Shown: positions 47,198 to 55,642, counted from the stretch's first letter. The stretch is 64,000 nt of DNA from Herbaspirillum rubrisubalbicans (GCF_003719195.1 NZ_CP024996.1:4216001-4280000), one strand, 5' to 3'. Program-made: numbers and translations. Notes: generated by a model from the sequence alone, not told the origin.

Positions 47198-48295
47198 ATG
47201 GACAAAATCCAAATGGCGACATTCCAGAAAATTGGCAAGCGTTGGCGTGCGAGGATTCGGAGGAAGGGATTTCCCGCGCAGAGCGAGATGTTCGACACAA
47301 AGGCGCAGGCACAAGAGTGGGCTTCGCGGCAGGAAGCCGACATGCGGGCGCTCAAATTTCAGGACGTCCGTATCATAGCAGACAAGACCCTCGCCTCCGC
47401 CATCGAGCGCTATGTAGAGGAGCAGACCCAAGTCAGACCGTTGGGCAAAAACAAAAAGGCGGTGTTGTCAAATCTAAAACTCGCACTCGGCAAGCACACG
47501 ATGCCAGCACTCACCGGGGACGTCCTGATCGACTATGTGAAGGACAGAAAAGCTGCCGGCGCTGGTGGAGTGACAATTGCCGTTGACCTCACTTACCTGA
47601 CCAGCGTGATCAAAGCCGCCAAGAACATCTGGCGCTGGCCTGTGAACTTGGATGCCATCGACCAAGCGCGCGCCTACATGGCGCACATCGGTTTATCGAC
47701 GAGGTCGAAAGAGCGCATGCGACGGCCGACGAAAGTCGAACTAAGCAACATCAGCACCTGGTTCCTAGTGAAAGTGCGACAGAAGGTTCCGATGGCAGAT
47801 CTGATCGCCTTTGCGGTCGACACGGCAATGCGCCTGAGCGAGATCATCAACCTCAAATGGGTTGACCTAAACGAGCAGGACAAGACCATTATCATCCGGA
47901 ATCGAAAGCATCCTCGGGCAAAAATTGGCAATGATCAGGAGGTCCCCCTCCTCGGCGACGCTTTCGATATCGTCAAGCGCCAGCCCAGGGTCGACAAGGA
48001 AGAGCGTATTTTCCCTGTTACCGAGGGCACGGTTAGCTCTCTCTTTCCCCGTGCCTGCAAGGCACTTGGCATCAAGGATTTGCGCTTTCACGATCTCCGG
48101 CATGAAGGTGTTTCGCGACTATTTGAACGCGGATACACCATCGAACAAGTCGCCCTAGTTTCTGGGCACCGTGATTGGAAGATGTTAGCGAGATATACCC
48201 AGATACGCGCCAAGGATCTGCATTTGCCTCACAACCGGAAGCGCCTGTCTGACAGGAACAGCGTTCCAAGCTCTCCAACAGCAAAAAGCGGGTAA
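47198..48295 (+). CDS. int: tyrosine integrase of the dusA-targeting prophage
   Basis: A 365-aa site-specific recombinase. An N-terminal arm-binding region (KIGKRWRARIRRKGF) and a SAM-like core-binding domain precede the catalytic domain, with Arg in AVDTAMRLSEI, HDLRHEG (H-x-x-R), GHRDWKMLARYT and nucleophile Tyr in RYTQI. ATG codons at 47198 and 47213 are both possible starts. It diverges from dusA, its target gene, and its 3' end overlaps the convergent PIN-domain gene by 67 bp. Confidence 0.93.
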   Translation: MDKIQMATFQKIGKRWRARIRRKGFPAQSEMFDTKAQAQEWASRQEADMRALKFQDVRIIADKTLASAIERYVEEQTQVRPLGKNKKAVLSNLKLALGKHTMPALTGDVLIDYVKDRKAAGAGGVTIAVDLTYLTSVIKAAKNIWRWPVNLDAIDQARAYMAHIGLSTRSKERMRRPTKVELSNISTWFLVKVRQKVPMADLIAFAVDTAMRLSEIINLKWVDLNEQDKTIIIRNRKHPRAKIGNDQEVPLLGDAFDIVKRQPRVDKEERIFPVTEGTVSSLFPRACKALGIKDLRFHDLRHEGVSRLFERGYTIEQVALVSGHRDWKMLARYTQIRAKDLHLPHNRKRLSDRNSVPSSPTAKSG

Positions 48296-49638
48296 AAGCG
48301 CTTTTGTGCCTGGACTTCGGTTCCCAATTTCAAGGGACCCAGAATAAGTTCGCCATAGCCAATTGATATGTCTTGGGGCAAGCCCACTGCGCGTTCATAA
48401 CGCTCGAACCATCGCGCGGCGGCGGTGCGACATTGGGGACCAAAACCTACGATTATTATGAGTAAAGGAGTAGGTCTTGAGCGCTTGGTATATGCATCAA
48501 GGAGCTCGAAAATAATGCCATCAAAATCCTCTATTCCAACAAAAATCTGGATATTCAACTCAACGAGGGTACTGTCGATACTAACGCGCTCCACACCATC
48601 CCCTGTTTGCAGCATGGGGATGTTCCTACTATGAAGCCACTCTTTTACATAGGTCCCTGCACGTTCAAGATCAGATAACGGAGGTTGGTTATGAATTGGA
48701 TTAGCATTGTTCCACCGCAGCACATCCACTACATCGTCAATCGATTGCTGCTGAACTTCGACCTTCAGATTTTCTTTTGCGTGAGTAAGGAAGGTCGCAG
48801 AGTTATACATGTGAAAGAAGTCAACGCCCGCCTCTCTTCTCAGTTCTTCACGAAGCTCAGGTCTTGGACCAATTTTCTTTGGGCCGCTTTCCCTTACTGA
48901 TTGCCACCAATCCTCCTTGTCATCGTCAGTCAAGAAAATTATTTTTTTTATAGCTTTTTCCTTTGCGTACTCAATCAGCTGCTTCCAGAGTATCAAATCA
49001 CCGTACTTTGCCTCATACAGTAGACCTTGAAACATAAACTGCGCGCTTCCGCCTTTGTCTTTTTGGGCATCTTTAAATCCCGGCGGCATTTCGCACTTAA
49101 ACCTGACGTCGCCATCTCTCTGAATTTTTGCGAGCGAGTCTTTAGTAGGTGCGTTGCCCACACGTCCCGCGAACACCATATCCAGCCTATCCCGAATGCT
49201 ATCGCGATCAAGACTGACGTCATCACTCTCTTTCAACTGCTGCAATTTTTCCCCGAACCCACGTATCGATTCAGCAATTTCTTTCAGTATAGGATCCACA
49301 TTAATTGTCGAATGCCGATTGGCCAACTGTAGTTCCGCCAACTTCTTCGTCATAGTCTGCAAACCATTTTCTAGGGCACTCTGAACCTCCGAAAATCTGC
49401 GTTGCTGCTCAGCAATTACCCCCAACCGTCCCCTCTGAAACTCCATCCCAACGTGAAACGGAATCCAAAGCTGGCTCTGTAGTTTCTCGAAGAGTTCTAG
49501 CAACTCATTTCGAGCACTCAATGGAAATCGATACAAATTTAAGAGGATGTTCGTGTCGAGAACAAAAAGAGCACTAGCCCATGCGTCTTTCAGTTCGGCA
49601 TCGGAAGGACGATAAAACGCCGCAAAAATATCGCGCAT
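48229..49638 (-). CDS. PIN-like domain protein (DUF4935/PIN_8), prophage cargo
   Basis: A 469-aa protein starting with a PIN-like nuclease domain: LFVLDTNILLNLYRF (first catalytic Asp, residue about 28), FHVGMEFQRGR, and IIFLTDDDKEDWW near residue 235 with further acidic residues. A coiled-coil-rich stretch lies at about 75-140. The C-terminal 150 residues are unassigned. PIN_8 proteins are often found in defence loci and are presumed RNases. Codon use is AT-richer than the phage late genes, which suggests separate acquisition. It overlaps the 3' end of the convergent integrase. Confidence 0.75.
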   Translation of the reverse strand: MRDIFAAFYRPSDAELKDAWASALFVLDTNILLNLYRFPLSARNELLELFEKLQSQLWIPFHVGMEFQRGRLGVIAEQQRRFSEVQSALENGLQTMTKKLAELQLANRHSTINVDPILKEIAESIRGFGEKLQQLKESDDVSLDRDSIRDRLDMVFAGRVGNAPTKDSLAKIQRDGDVRFKCEMPPGFKDAQKDKGGSAQFMFQGLLYEAKYGDLILWKQLIEYAKEKAIKKIIFLTDDDKEDWWQSVRESGPKKIGPRPELREELRREAGVDFFHMYNSATFLTHAKENLKVEVQQQSIDDVVDVLRWNNANPIHNQPPLSDLERAGTYVKEWLHSRNIPMLQTGDGVERVSIDSTLVELNIQIFVGIEDFDGIIFELLDAYTKRSRPTPLLIIIVGFGPQCRTAAARWFERYERAVGLPQDISIGYGELILGPLKLGTEVQAQKRFYPLFAVGELGTLFLSDRRFRL

Positions 49639-49771
49639 TGTTTAGAAAGAATTGTCTACGATACCCTCATCATACCCTGTTGATGATTGGTCTTTTGACC
49701 TAGTATCAGCCGCACCATAAATAAAAAACTACGCCAAAAGTTACGCCATTCGAGCGTTGCTTCAAATGGCA

Positions 49772-49805
49772 ACGGCTCGACTACTTAAGTCAGTAGCCGA
49801 GCCGT
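49772..49805. other. long hairpin in the gap between the two cargo genes
   Basis: ACGGCTCG-A-CTACT pairs with AGTAG-C-CGAGCCGT (one A-C mismatch) around a 6-nt loop. No T-tract follows directly. The rest of 49639-49928 shows no gene. Confidence 0.5.
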
Positions 49806-49928
49806 CTATATCGCTGTTTGCGGGGATAGGTTTGGCCTTTATCTACCGTTCAGAATTAGATAGTCACGGCCGTTGCATAGCGCAAAGCTTATTTTTGACA
49901 CTTTAAAAGTCAGAACCAATAATGCCCC

Positions 49929-50816
49929 CTATGTCGGGCGCGCTGGCATCTGGCTCGCGAGTTTCTGAAGAGCAATTCTGGTACGCTCTTCTTCAGACTT
50001 TCTTAGCTTCTCCTCAGCTACTTTTTTCAAAATTAGATCGATGGCCAGCTCCATTAGATCGATTACCGCACCGCACCTCTCGTTACTCCATTGATGCAGA
50101 CCTTCACTCAGAATCGAATAAAGCTGCGGTGTATTATTTAAGAACTCTGGAACTCGGTCTTTAACTAAACCAACCTTTTCCCCAAAGGAGCCTCTCGAGT
50201 ATGCGACCGCATCAAAACTAGGATCCTCTCGCCCCTTCTCAACGGCAGCTATATCGACAAGCTTCTCCAAAATTCTTCTAAGATGAAGAAACGCAGCAAT
50301 ATTATTGCCATGCGCGGAAAGCAACAGCGCCTCCCGGAATTCACTTCGAGCTTCTTTATCCAATAAAGCTTCGTGAGCCTTGAGCGGCTTTTTCATCGAT
50401 AGTAACGAAGGGATTTGGCCGCATTTCACGATTTCGTAGTTGCCAGATGTCGGGTTCGATGAGACAGCAAAATAAGCGTGAAAATGATGTTCCAGCACTC
50501 GCGAGCACTGGTAAGTCACCGCGTAATGCCGACTATTATCAATCCACACTCGCGAAAGATCATCAGCGCGGCCGAAGGCTAGCTGCATACCGGTGAGTTC
50601 GGCATTAACATGATCCAAAAAGGGATCTTCTGCGCGAACCCAAGTCGTGTCTTGGCAGCAATTTGGGCAGTAACTATCGAAACGCATCGTTTCGCCGCTG
50701 CGCATTTCTTGTATAAACCCACCAATTTGCAAAGCATTCCCAGATAAGGGAGCATAAAGAGGGAATTCGAAAACAAATTCCTTTACTGACTTATCTTCTA
50801 GTTGCAACTTAGCCAT
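49929..50816 (-). CDS. DUF4145-like protein with a Cys pair, prophage cargo
   Basis: A 295-aa soluble protein. Residues about 45-62 contain FDSYCPNCCQDTTW, a possible zinc knuckle. From about residue 160 a helical domain (LLLSAHGNNIAAFLHLRRIL then EKLVDIAAVEKG, ending SEGLHQWSNERCGAVIDL) resembles DUF4145/HEPN-like domains found in restriction and defence proteins. The very C-terminus is charged and coiled (KKVAEEKLRKSEEERTRIAL). AT-richer than neighbouring late genes. The function is unknown and the family call tentative. Confidence 0.5.
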   Translation of the reverse strand: MAKLQLEDKSVKEFVFEFPLYAPLSGNALQIGGFIQEMRSGETMRFDSYCPNCCQDTTWVRAEDPFLDHVNAELTGMQLAFGRADDLSRVWIDNSRHYAVTYQCSRVLEHHFHAYFAVSSNPTSGNYEIVKCGQIPSLLSMKKPLKAHEALLDKEARSEFREALLLSAHGNNIAAFLHLRRILEKLVDIAAVEKGREDPSFDAVAYSRGSFGEKVGLVKDRVPEFLNNTPQLYSILSEGLHQWSNERCGAVIDLMELAIDLILKKVAEEKLRKSEEERTRIALQKLASQMPARPT

Positions 50817-50957
50817 TTCCCTCTCTCGCTATAAAATTTCAAGTTATTTTAACCATTCAACCCGCTACACGGGGTGCCTATTCAATTGCATCGAAAAATG
50901 ACCTAGGCAAGTGTCAACTCTGCGAGTCAATCAATTCATGATCGGCTTCCTCAGCGA

Positions 50958-50980
50958 ACAAAAGCCGAGTATATCGGCTT
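50958..50980 (-). terminator. terminator at the end of the phage late operon
   Basis: On the minus strand AAGCCGA pairs with TCGGCTT around a 5-nt loop and is followed by TTGTTC after the T-rich arm, 16 bp beyond the dam stop. Confidence 0.7.
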
Positions 50981-50995
50981 CCGATTCGCCGATCT

Positions 50996-51790
50996 TTAAA
51001 AGAGGCCTACAGGTTCGCCTTCTCTATCCCAGCTGTAAATCAATAGCTCGCCCCTCCGAGTGGCCCTTCCGCCACCGCCTACCGTGTAGTCAATGCTCAA
51101 CTCGTCGTGCTGAAAGCTGGCGAAAATCTCTCGGATCATCGGGTGATCGTTGATGCTGACGATAGCCTTGCCCTGCAACGAACGCATCATGCACGCCATT
51201 TTCTCGTACTCGCCCACCGGGAATGGCACGCCATAGCCTTCCGTCTCCAGATATGGCGGGTCCATGTAGAAGAACGTATGGGGCCGGTCATAGCGATCAA
51301 CGCACTTTGCCCAGTCGAGCCGCTCGATCTGCGCAGCAGCCAGCCGCAAGTGCGCGGCCGACAGCGTCTCCTCGATCCGAAGCAGGTTGACGGGAGGCGC
51401 CGTCGTAGCCGTGCCCCATGTCTGTCCCTCGACTTTTCCGCCGAAGCAATGCTGCTGCAGGTAGAAGAAGCGGGCTGCACGCTGGATGTCGGTCAGAGTC
51501 TCTGGTGGCGTGTCCTGAAGCCACTTGAAGATCTCCCTGCTGGACAGTGACCACTTGAACTGGCGGACGAACTCCTCCAGGTGGTTTTGGACGACACGGT
51601 ACAAATTGACCACATCGCCGTTCACGTCGTTGATTACCTCGACCTTCGCTGGCGAGCGCAGGAAGTACAGAGCTGCGCCGCCTGCAAACACCTCGACATA
51701 GCAGGTATGCGCGGGGAATCGAGGGATGATGGTATCGGCGAGGCGACGTTTGCCGCCGAGCCATGGAATGATGGGATTGGGTGTTGCCAC
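50996..51790 (-). CDS. dam: phage DNA N6-adenine methylase (Dam/D12 class)
   Basis: A 264-aa D12-class adenine methyltransferase. PIIPWLGGKRRLAD opens the protein, the SAM-binding motif is EVFAGGAALYF near residue 33, and the catalytic DPPY lies in FFYMDPPYLETEGYG near residue 175. GTG is the start, with AAGGAAGG before it. No restriction partner is adjacent, so it is an orphan methylase, probably protecting phage DNA or altering regulation. It is the last gene of the late operon. The target site is inferred to be GATC-like but is not proven. Confidence 0.9.
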   Translation of the reverse strand: MATPNPIIPWLGGKRRLADTIIPRFPAHTCYVEVFAGGAALYFLRSPAKVEVINDVNGDVVNLYRVVQNHLEEFVRQFKWSLSSREIFKWLQDTPPETLTDIQRAARFFYLQQHCFGGKVEGQTWGTATTAPPVNLLRIEETLSAAHLRLAAAQIERLDWAKCVDRYDRPHTFFYMDPPYLETEGYGVPFPVGEYEKMACMMRSLQGKAIVSINDHPMIREIFASFQHDELSIDYTVGGGGRATRRGELLIYSWDREGEPVGLF

Positions 51791-51880
51791 TGTGAACCTT
51801 CCTTGTTGTGGTAGACTCCTGCCCGCCTCGCGAGGCTGGTAGGGCCCTGGCTTGATTCACTGCTTACTCAGTGGATTGAG

Positions 51881-51913
51881 GCCCGGTCCGGTTGTTACAG
51901 CAACCGGCCGGGC
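51881..51913. other. strong hairpin between Rz and dam
   Basis: GCCCGGTCCGGTTG pairs with CAACCGGCCGGGC with one bulge around a 6-nt loop. It lies between the spanin and dam genes and lacks a T-tract. It may protect or attenuate the late transcript. Confidence 0.5.
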
Positions 51914-51922
51914 GCTCTACTC

Positions 51923-52438
51923 TTACTGCTGTCCTGCTTCGTTAATCACTTGCTCTGCGCGGTGGTACTTGTCGACGCAGGCGTTGAGGTCCCGCACGAT
52001 GTCATCGCCTTCGAGGGCGAAATCGAGAATTCGCCCAGCAGCCGCTGGCAGAAGGTCAGCTCGCGCTTCTCGATCCCCAGCGGCGGCAGCTTGGGCAGCG
52101 GCGGCTGCACTAGCCGCGTCGACGGTGACTGACAGGCGCACAGCACCAGCACGCAGCTCACCGCGCAAAACATCCATTTGCTTCTTTGCATTCTCTTTCT
52201 CCTGTTGTGCAGCGGCCGTGATCGCAGCGACGGCCTGCTGGCCACTACGTTCAGCCTCTCGGTATCGTTCGGTGGCGCTGGCCAAGGCAAGCGCATGCTG
52301 CTCACTGACCTCAGCCGCCCTGCCCTCATCGATCTGCGCCTGGCGATGGCCACCCCATAGGTAGCCGCCAATCAGGCCCAGACAGAGGGCCAACACCACA
52401 GCGCCCAGGACGGCCGCGACGGTCTGAAGCCTGTTCAT
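51923..52438 (-). CDS. i-spanin, Rz-like lysis protein
   Basis: A 171-aa Rz-type inner-membrane spanin. An N-terminal TM segment (VAAVLGAVVLALCLGLIGGYL, residues about 8-27) is followed by a long periplasmic coiled coil rich in Ala, Glu and Gln. It fuses inner and outer membranes with Rz1 at lysis. A second gene, Rz1, is nested in another frame. Its ATG overlaps the endolysin stop. Confidence 0.88.
   Translation of the reverse strand: MNRLQTVAAVLGAVVLALCLGLIGGYLWGGHRQAQIDEGRAAEVSEQHALALASATERYREAERSGQQAVAAITAAAQQEKENAKKQMDVLRGELRAGAVRLSVTVDAASAAAAAQAAAAGDREARADLLPAAAGRILDFALEGDDIVRDLNACVDKYHRAEQVINEAGQQ
51946..52191 (-). CDS. o-spanin Rz1, nested inside the Rz gene
   Basis: An 81-aa lipoprotein in a different frame wholly within Rz. 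The ATG at 52191 has an ideal GGAGAAAGAGA site. The signal peptide MQRSKWMFCAVSCVLVLCAC ends in lipobox LCAC, and a proline-rich stretch QPPLPKLPPLG follows, as in classical Rz1. An in-frame ATG at 52173 is less well placed. Confidence 0.85.
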   Translation of the reverse strand: MQRSKWMFCAVSCVLVLCACQSPSTRLVQPPLPKLPPLGIEKRELTFCQRLLGEFSISPSKAMTSCGTSTPASTSTTAQSK

Positions 52439-53010
52439 GGGATCACCTCCAGCGCACGCTCATAGATGGCCTTACGCTCGGCAAAGCCGTTGGCGTCACC
52501 GATGGCCACCGTTTTCTTGCCCCGGTTGACCAGGTCACTCACGCCATCGATGTCGCCGGCATCCGCCCACTTGGCCAAGCCATTGACCGACCAGAACCAG
52601 CCGGCAGCGCGACACCCGTGGACCGGCTCGCACAGCAGCCGGGGCTGCTCCACGCAATCCACGTGCAGCGCCAGCATCGCGGCCAGGTGGTTGTGGTAGC
52701 CGGTGATCTGGATCGGGCCGTGCCCTTTCCAGAAGCGGCCCGGCGTCGAGCCGTGAGCAGCCGCGATCCGGATCGCCTCCGGATTGGTGTTTCCCAGATC
52801 TGCCCGGTTGTCATAGGCGGCGCCGCTGGCCAGCTCCTCCATGAAGTGGAACTGGCCCGACTCGTGGCCGACCTGTGACAGGAAGGCCGCCATGCGCAGG
52901 CGCGTATCGATCCCGAATTCCTGCATGGCTGCGTTGAGGGGCTCCAAAAAAAACGATGCCCGCGTGGAAGCGGGCATGATGCGTTGGAGCTGGGCAAGCG
53001 TGAGTATCAT
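52435..53010 (-). CDS. endolysin, GH19 chitinase-like lysozyme
   Basis: A 191-aa glycoside hydrolase family 19 endolysin that cleaves peptidoglycan. Catalytic-region Glu occurs in LSQVGHESGQFHFMEEL near residue 50, with GRFWKGHGPIQITG near residue 92 and a GH19-type WFWSVNGL segment. No signal peptide is visible, so export needs a holin. GGAGAG precedes the ATG at 53010. Overlaps with the gene before and after (ATGA type) indicate a coupled lysis cassette. Confidence 0.88.
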   Translation of the reverse strand: MILTLAQLQRIMPASTRASFFLEPLNAAMQEFGIDTRLRMAAFLSQVGHESGQFHFMEELASGAAYDNRADLGNTNPEAIRIAAAHGSTPGRFWKGHGPIQITGYHNHLAAMLALHVDCVEQPRLLCEPVHGCRAAGWFWSVNGLAKWADAGDIDGVSDLVNRGKKTVAIGDANGFAERKAIYERALEVIP

Positions 53011-53306
53011 CTTGGCTCTCCGATATCGGTTGAACGACGGTTGCGATAGATCCACCCACCGGCCAACAGGCCGGCCACCCCGACGTTCGAGATCACCTCG
53101 GCCGGCTGCGGGCTGATGTAGCCATACAGCGGGCCGGTGATCACCCCGAATGCGCCCACGGCCGAGATGACGTACCACGCACGCACCAGGTGATTGCTGC
53201 GATGGTTCATTCGGTTCAGCGCGAAGACGCAGTGGAGGAAGAGCGCGAGGCTGGCCAGGAAGTTGACGACCAGCAGGTAGTCGGTAGCGAGCAGGATCTT
53301 GATCAT
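53007..53306 (-). CDS. small membrane protein, holin candidate (99 aa)
   Basis: A 99-aa protein with three hydrophobic segments: LLVVNFLASLALFLHCVFAL, WYVISAVGAFGVITGPLYGY and VGVAGLLAGGWIY. Size and position between a second membrane protein and the endolysin fit a holin or antiholin. AGGAG precedes the ATG at 53306. Family not identified. Confidence 0.7.
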   Translation of the reverse strand: MIKILLATDYLLVVNFLASLALFLHCVFALNRMNHRSNHLVRAWYVISAVGAFGVITGPLYGYISPQPAEVISNVGVAGLLAGGWIYRNRRSTDIGEPR

Positions 53307-53707
53307 TTGGATGGCTCCTGGTTGATGTTGCCCCCTCCGAATTTGGTACGCATCCACCCCAGTGCCAGCGGAATGATCGTCTGCGAACTGGCCCCGATCA
53401 GGAAGCCGCTGCAGAGGCGCGTGGCTTCGGAGTACTTCCCGGACCAGGCGAACGCATCCGACTGGATCGCCCAGGCGTGCAGCATGGGGCCGACGTAGCC
53501 TCCCATGAGCGCGCTGGTGATCAGGATCATGACCGCCCGAGGGCGGGATACTGGAGGCAGGCTGGAGAGCATGGCCAGGCCACCGGCCAGCCCTGCCAGC
53601 AGCATCTCGTACTGCAGTCCCAGGAATGACCCTGTAATGGTGATGGTGCCGACGGCAAACGCCCCCGAGCCGGCGCCGATCACTGCCCCTGTTGTTGGTT
53701 CTGGCAT
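53303..53707 (-). CDS. small membrane protein, holin candidate (134 aa)
   Basis: A 134-aa protein with several hydrophobic segments (GAFAVGTITITGSFLGLQYE, MLLAGLAGGLAML, AVMILITSALMGGYVGPML, LIGASSQTIIPLALG). It is first in the lysis cassette and overlaps the next gene by 4 bp, typical of holin/antiholin pairs. The start MPEPTTGAVIGAGSG at 53707 follows GGGGAC. Confidence 0.7.
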   Translation of the reverse strand: MPEPTTGAVIGAGSGAFAVGTITITGSFLGLQYEMLLAGLAGGLAMLSSLPPVSRPRAVMILITSALMGGYVGPMLHAWAIQSDAFAWSGKYSEATRLCSGFLIGASSQTIIPLALGWMRTKFGGGNINQEPSK

Positions 53708-53727
53708 GTATGTCCCCGAAAGAAATG

Positions 53728-53749
53728 AAAAAGCCGCCAAGCTGGCGGC
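53728..53749 (-). terminator. terminator between tail-fibre and lysis genes
   Basis: On the minus strand GCCGCC pairs with GGCGGC around AGCTT and is followed by TTTTTC. It separates tail from lysis transcripts or allows partial read-through. Confidence 0.7.
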
Positions 53750-53755
53750 CGTGCT

Positions 53756-53771
53756 GTGCAGACGTCTGCAC
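53756..53771. repeat. 16-bp palindrome, copy 1
   Basis: GTGCAGACGTCTGCAC is a perfect palindrome and recurs exactly at 62511-62526, also in the prophage. Here it lies in the gap after the fibre assembly gene, beside the terminator. Confidence 0.85.
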
Positions 53772-53781
53772 TACCGGAAGG

Positions 53782-54168
53782 TCATTCCAGCGACGGAACG
53801 AGCAGCCGCCCCTTTTCCGGCAGCTGCGATATGAGCCAGGCCGGTACCGGGCCGCCACCGTCGTAGCGCAGTTCTTGACCGTCGAGCACCACCTGGCTGC
53901 CGATAGGGTATTCCGCGAAGATGGCCAGCTCATCGCCAGCGGCCGGCTGCAGCACGTAGAAGAGCCGGTCCTGACGATGGTCTTCTACCAGCTGCCATCC
54001 GCTGCCAACAACACGGGCAACATAGCCTTGCGGCGCGGCCGGCGGCTCCTCGATCAAGGCGCCGTAGGGAATATTGAAGTCGCCCGGCTGCAGGGGCAGC
54101 TCAAAGGCGTGGGTCGCATACAGGAAGAAGCCCAGCGGATCGGCTTGATATACGGTGATCGAACTCAT
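53782..54168 (-). CDS. putative tail fibre assembly protein
   Basis: A 128-aa protein immediately after the tail fibre gene. It begins MSSITVYQADPLGFFLYATH and has the layout of short tail-fibre assembly chaperones or attachment proteins (proline-rich LIEEPPAAPQGYVARV, then a WQLVEDHR region). AAGGT precedes the ATG. The assignment rests mainly on position and N-terminal style. Confidence 0.6.
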   Translation of the reverse strand: MSSITVYQADPLGFFLYATHAFELPLQPGDFNIPYGALIEEPPAAPQGYVARVVGSGWQLVEDHRQDRLFYVLQPAAGDELAIFAEYPIGSQVVLDGQELRYDGGGPVPAWLISQLPEKGRLLVPSLE

Positions 54169-54224
54169 TGTTTACCTTTTGAAAAAATGACAGCAGGCGC
54201 ATTGAAAGCACCGGAAGAGGCTGA

Positions 54225-55049
54225 TCAAATATGGATGACCGGGTTAAACACCGTATGCTTCGGCGCAGTTTCTGCAGAGCCAGCCCCGAAAGTCGAGGTG
54301 CCCGGTGTCGCTGATGAAGCAAACGTGCCGCCGCTGTTCGGACCATACAGACCATTCAGGCTGATCACGTTATAGCCGGTGCCGTGACCGTGTAACTTGA
54401 ACGTATCAGTCTTATACGAACCGAGAACCCGAGCCGCCAGCGAGTCAGCGTCCGTCCCGCTGTAACGGCGGAAAACATTGCGCAGATCCGGAACCCGGAA
54501 GGTGGCCGCATCCACATCAACGAAATAGTGGCCGCCGATATTGGTAGTCCAGTTCGCCTGCGTCAAAACAAGGCCATTCTCCTGTGCATAGCCCCAGAGA
54601 CCAGCATAGGCCGTCTTGCTCAACGTCCCGCCAACTGCACTGATCTCGGACGCCAACGGGGCAGTTGTATGCCCGTCCATCGGCCGACCGCAGAGCGGGC
54701 TGCGATAGCCTGTGAAATAAGCGCTGGTCGACCAGCGCCAGACCTCGCAGACTTCCTTCACAATGATCGGCCCGACATCAGCCGCCGGCAGCGCGGTGAT
54801 GGAATACTGGCGAATCGAAAGACTACCGATCAGGCTCTGGATTGCAGTTAGCAGTTGCGTATAGGATGATCCATCCACCGCCCCGCCACCAGCCTCGATG
54901 ACGCGACTGATTTCTTCCTGTACGTGATCAAACCAATCTGCCTCCAGATCAGTCGCGGCCAGGCCGGCCACTGCATTGCCATTGGTGAAGCCGGGCTTGT
55001 TCGGGCCAAACTTGTCAGCGACCTTCGTGGCCGTAGAAATTCTCTTCAT
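54225..55049 (-). CDS. tail fibre / tail collar protein
   Basis: A 274-aa phage tail protein. The N-terminus MKRISTATKVADKFGPNKPG and FDHVQEEISRVIEAGG are typical of Mu- and P2-like fibre attachment domains. A collar-like segment (PLCGRPMDGHTTAP, FRVPDLRNVFRRYSG) is followed by a His-containing KLHGHGTG tip region. It determines host adsorption. The start at 55049 overlaps the stop of the gp48-like gene by 4 bp. Confidence 0.8.
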   Translation of the reverse strand: MKRISTATKVADKFGPNKPGFTNGNAVAGLAATDLEADWFDHVQEEISRVIEAGGGAVDGSSYTQLLTAIQSLIGSLSIRQYSITALPAADVGPIIVKEVCEVWRWSTSAYFTGYRSPLCGRPMDGHTTAPLASEISAVGGTLSKTAYAGLWGYAQENGLVLTQANWTTNIGGHYFVDVDAATFRVPDLRNVFRRYSGTDADSLAARVLGSYKTDTFKLHGHGTGYNVISLNGLYGPNSGGTFASSATPGTSTFGAGSAETAPKHTVFNPVIHI

Positions 55050-55642
55050 GCTGCAGCTCCATAGGAAATGTACAAAACGGTATGCGCCGGCCGGTAGCGA
55101 GCCAGAATGCAGGCCAGCGAGGAATCTCCCCACCGGCGAATCGGCGCGCTACATGGACTAGTCGCGTTCATGGTGCGGATGGTCACGCTGCCCGGCACAT
55201 TGATTCGCCAGGCATACCGCCACCCGCCTTGGTTCAGTGAAGCACTGCACATGGAGTTCGCCCGGAACGGACGAAACTCAGCGATGGTGCAGCCCGGATA
55301 ACCGAGCACCTCAAGCAAGTTGATGAAGAAGGCGACCGACTGCCCGCCCTGCCATGCCAGCTTCTGGTGCAAGCGCTGGCGCCGCTCGTCGGGCGTGGGT
55401 GCCAAATCCATACACTCATCGGGCAGACCTGCCACGCGCTCCCAGTCCGACAGGAGCTCCGACGTGGTCCGAGGGTCTGCCTCCTCGAGCAGCTGGTCGG
55501 CCCGAGCGTCCACCCTGGCCAGTTCATCCGCCTTGGCCAAAAGCAGCTTGGCCAGGCCGGTATCCAGATCTCTAGGCCATACAGGACCAGACGGCAGCAG
55601 CTCCAGTAGTTGCGCCTGGTAATGTTCAGCGGTCATGGCCAT
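55046..55642 (-). CDS. Mu gp48-like baseplate protein (DUF2313/YmfQ)
   Basis: A 198-aa protein with MTAEHYQAQLLELLPSGPVW, SELLSDWERVAGLPDEC and RRQRLHQKL, the pattern of the DUF2313 family to which Mu gp48 belongs. It is a baseplate or tail-completion component. In-frame ATGs at 55642 and 55636 are both possible. It overlaps the preceding baseplate J gene by 10 bp. Confidence 0.88.
   Translation of the reverse strand: MAMTAEHYQAQLLELLPSGPVWPRDLDTGLAKLLLAKADELARVDARADQLLEEADPRTTSELLSDWERVAGLPDECMDLAPTPDERRQRLHQKLAWQGGQSVAFFINLLEVLGYPGCTIAEFRPFRANSMCSASLNQGGWRYAWRINVPGSVTIRTMNATSPCSAPIRRWGDSSLACILARYRPAHTVLYISYGAAA

Noticed and set aside
49892..49906. 15-bp sequence ATTTTTGACACTTTA shared with 10280-10294
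   Set aside because: One or two matches of this length are expected by chance in 64 kb, and the flanks do not match, so it is not taken as an attachment or IS end.
51297..51860. possible Com-like regulator upstream of the phage dam gene
   Set aside because: The frame overlaps dam and lacks the Cys-x2-Cys zinc motif of Com; it is a shadow of dam.
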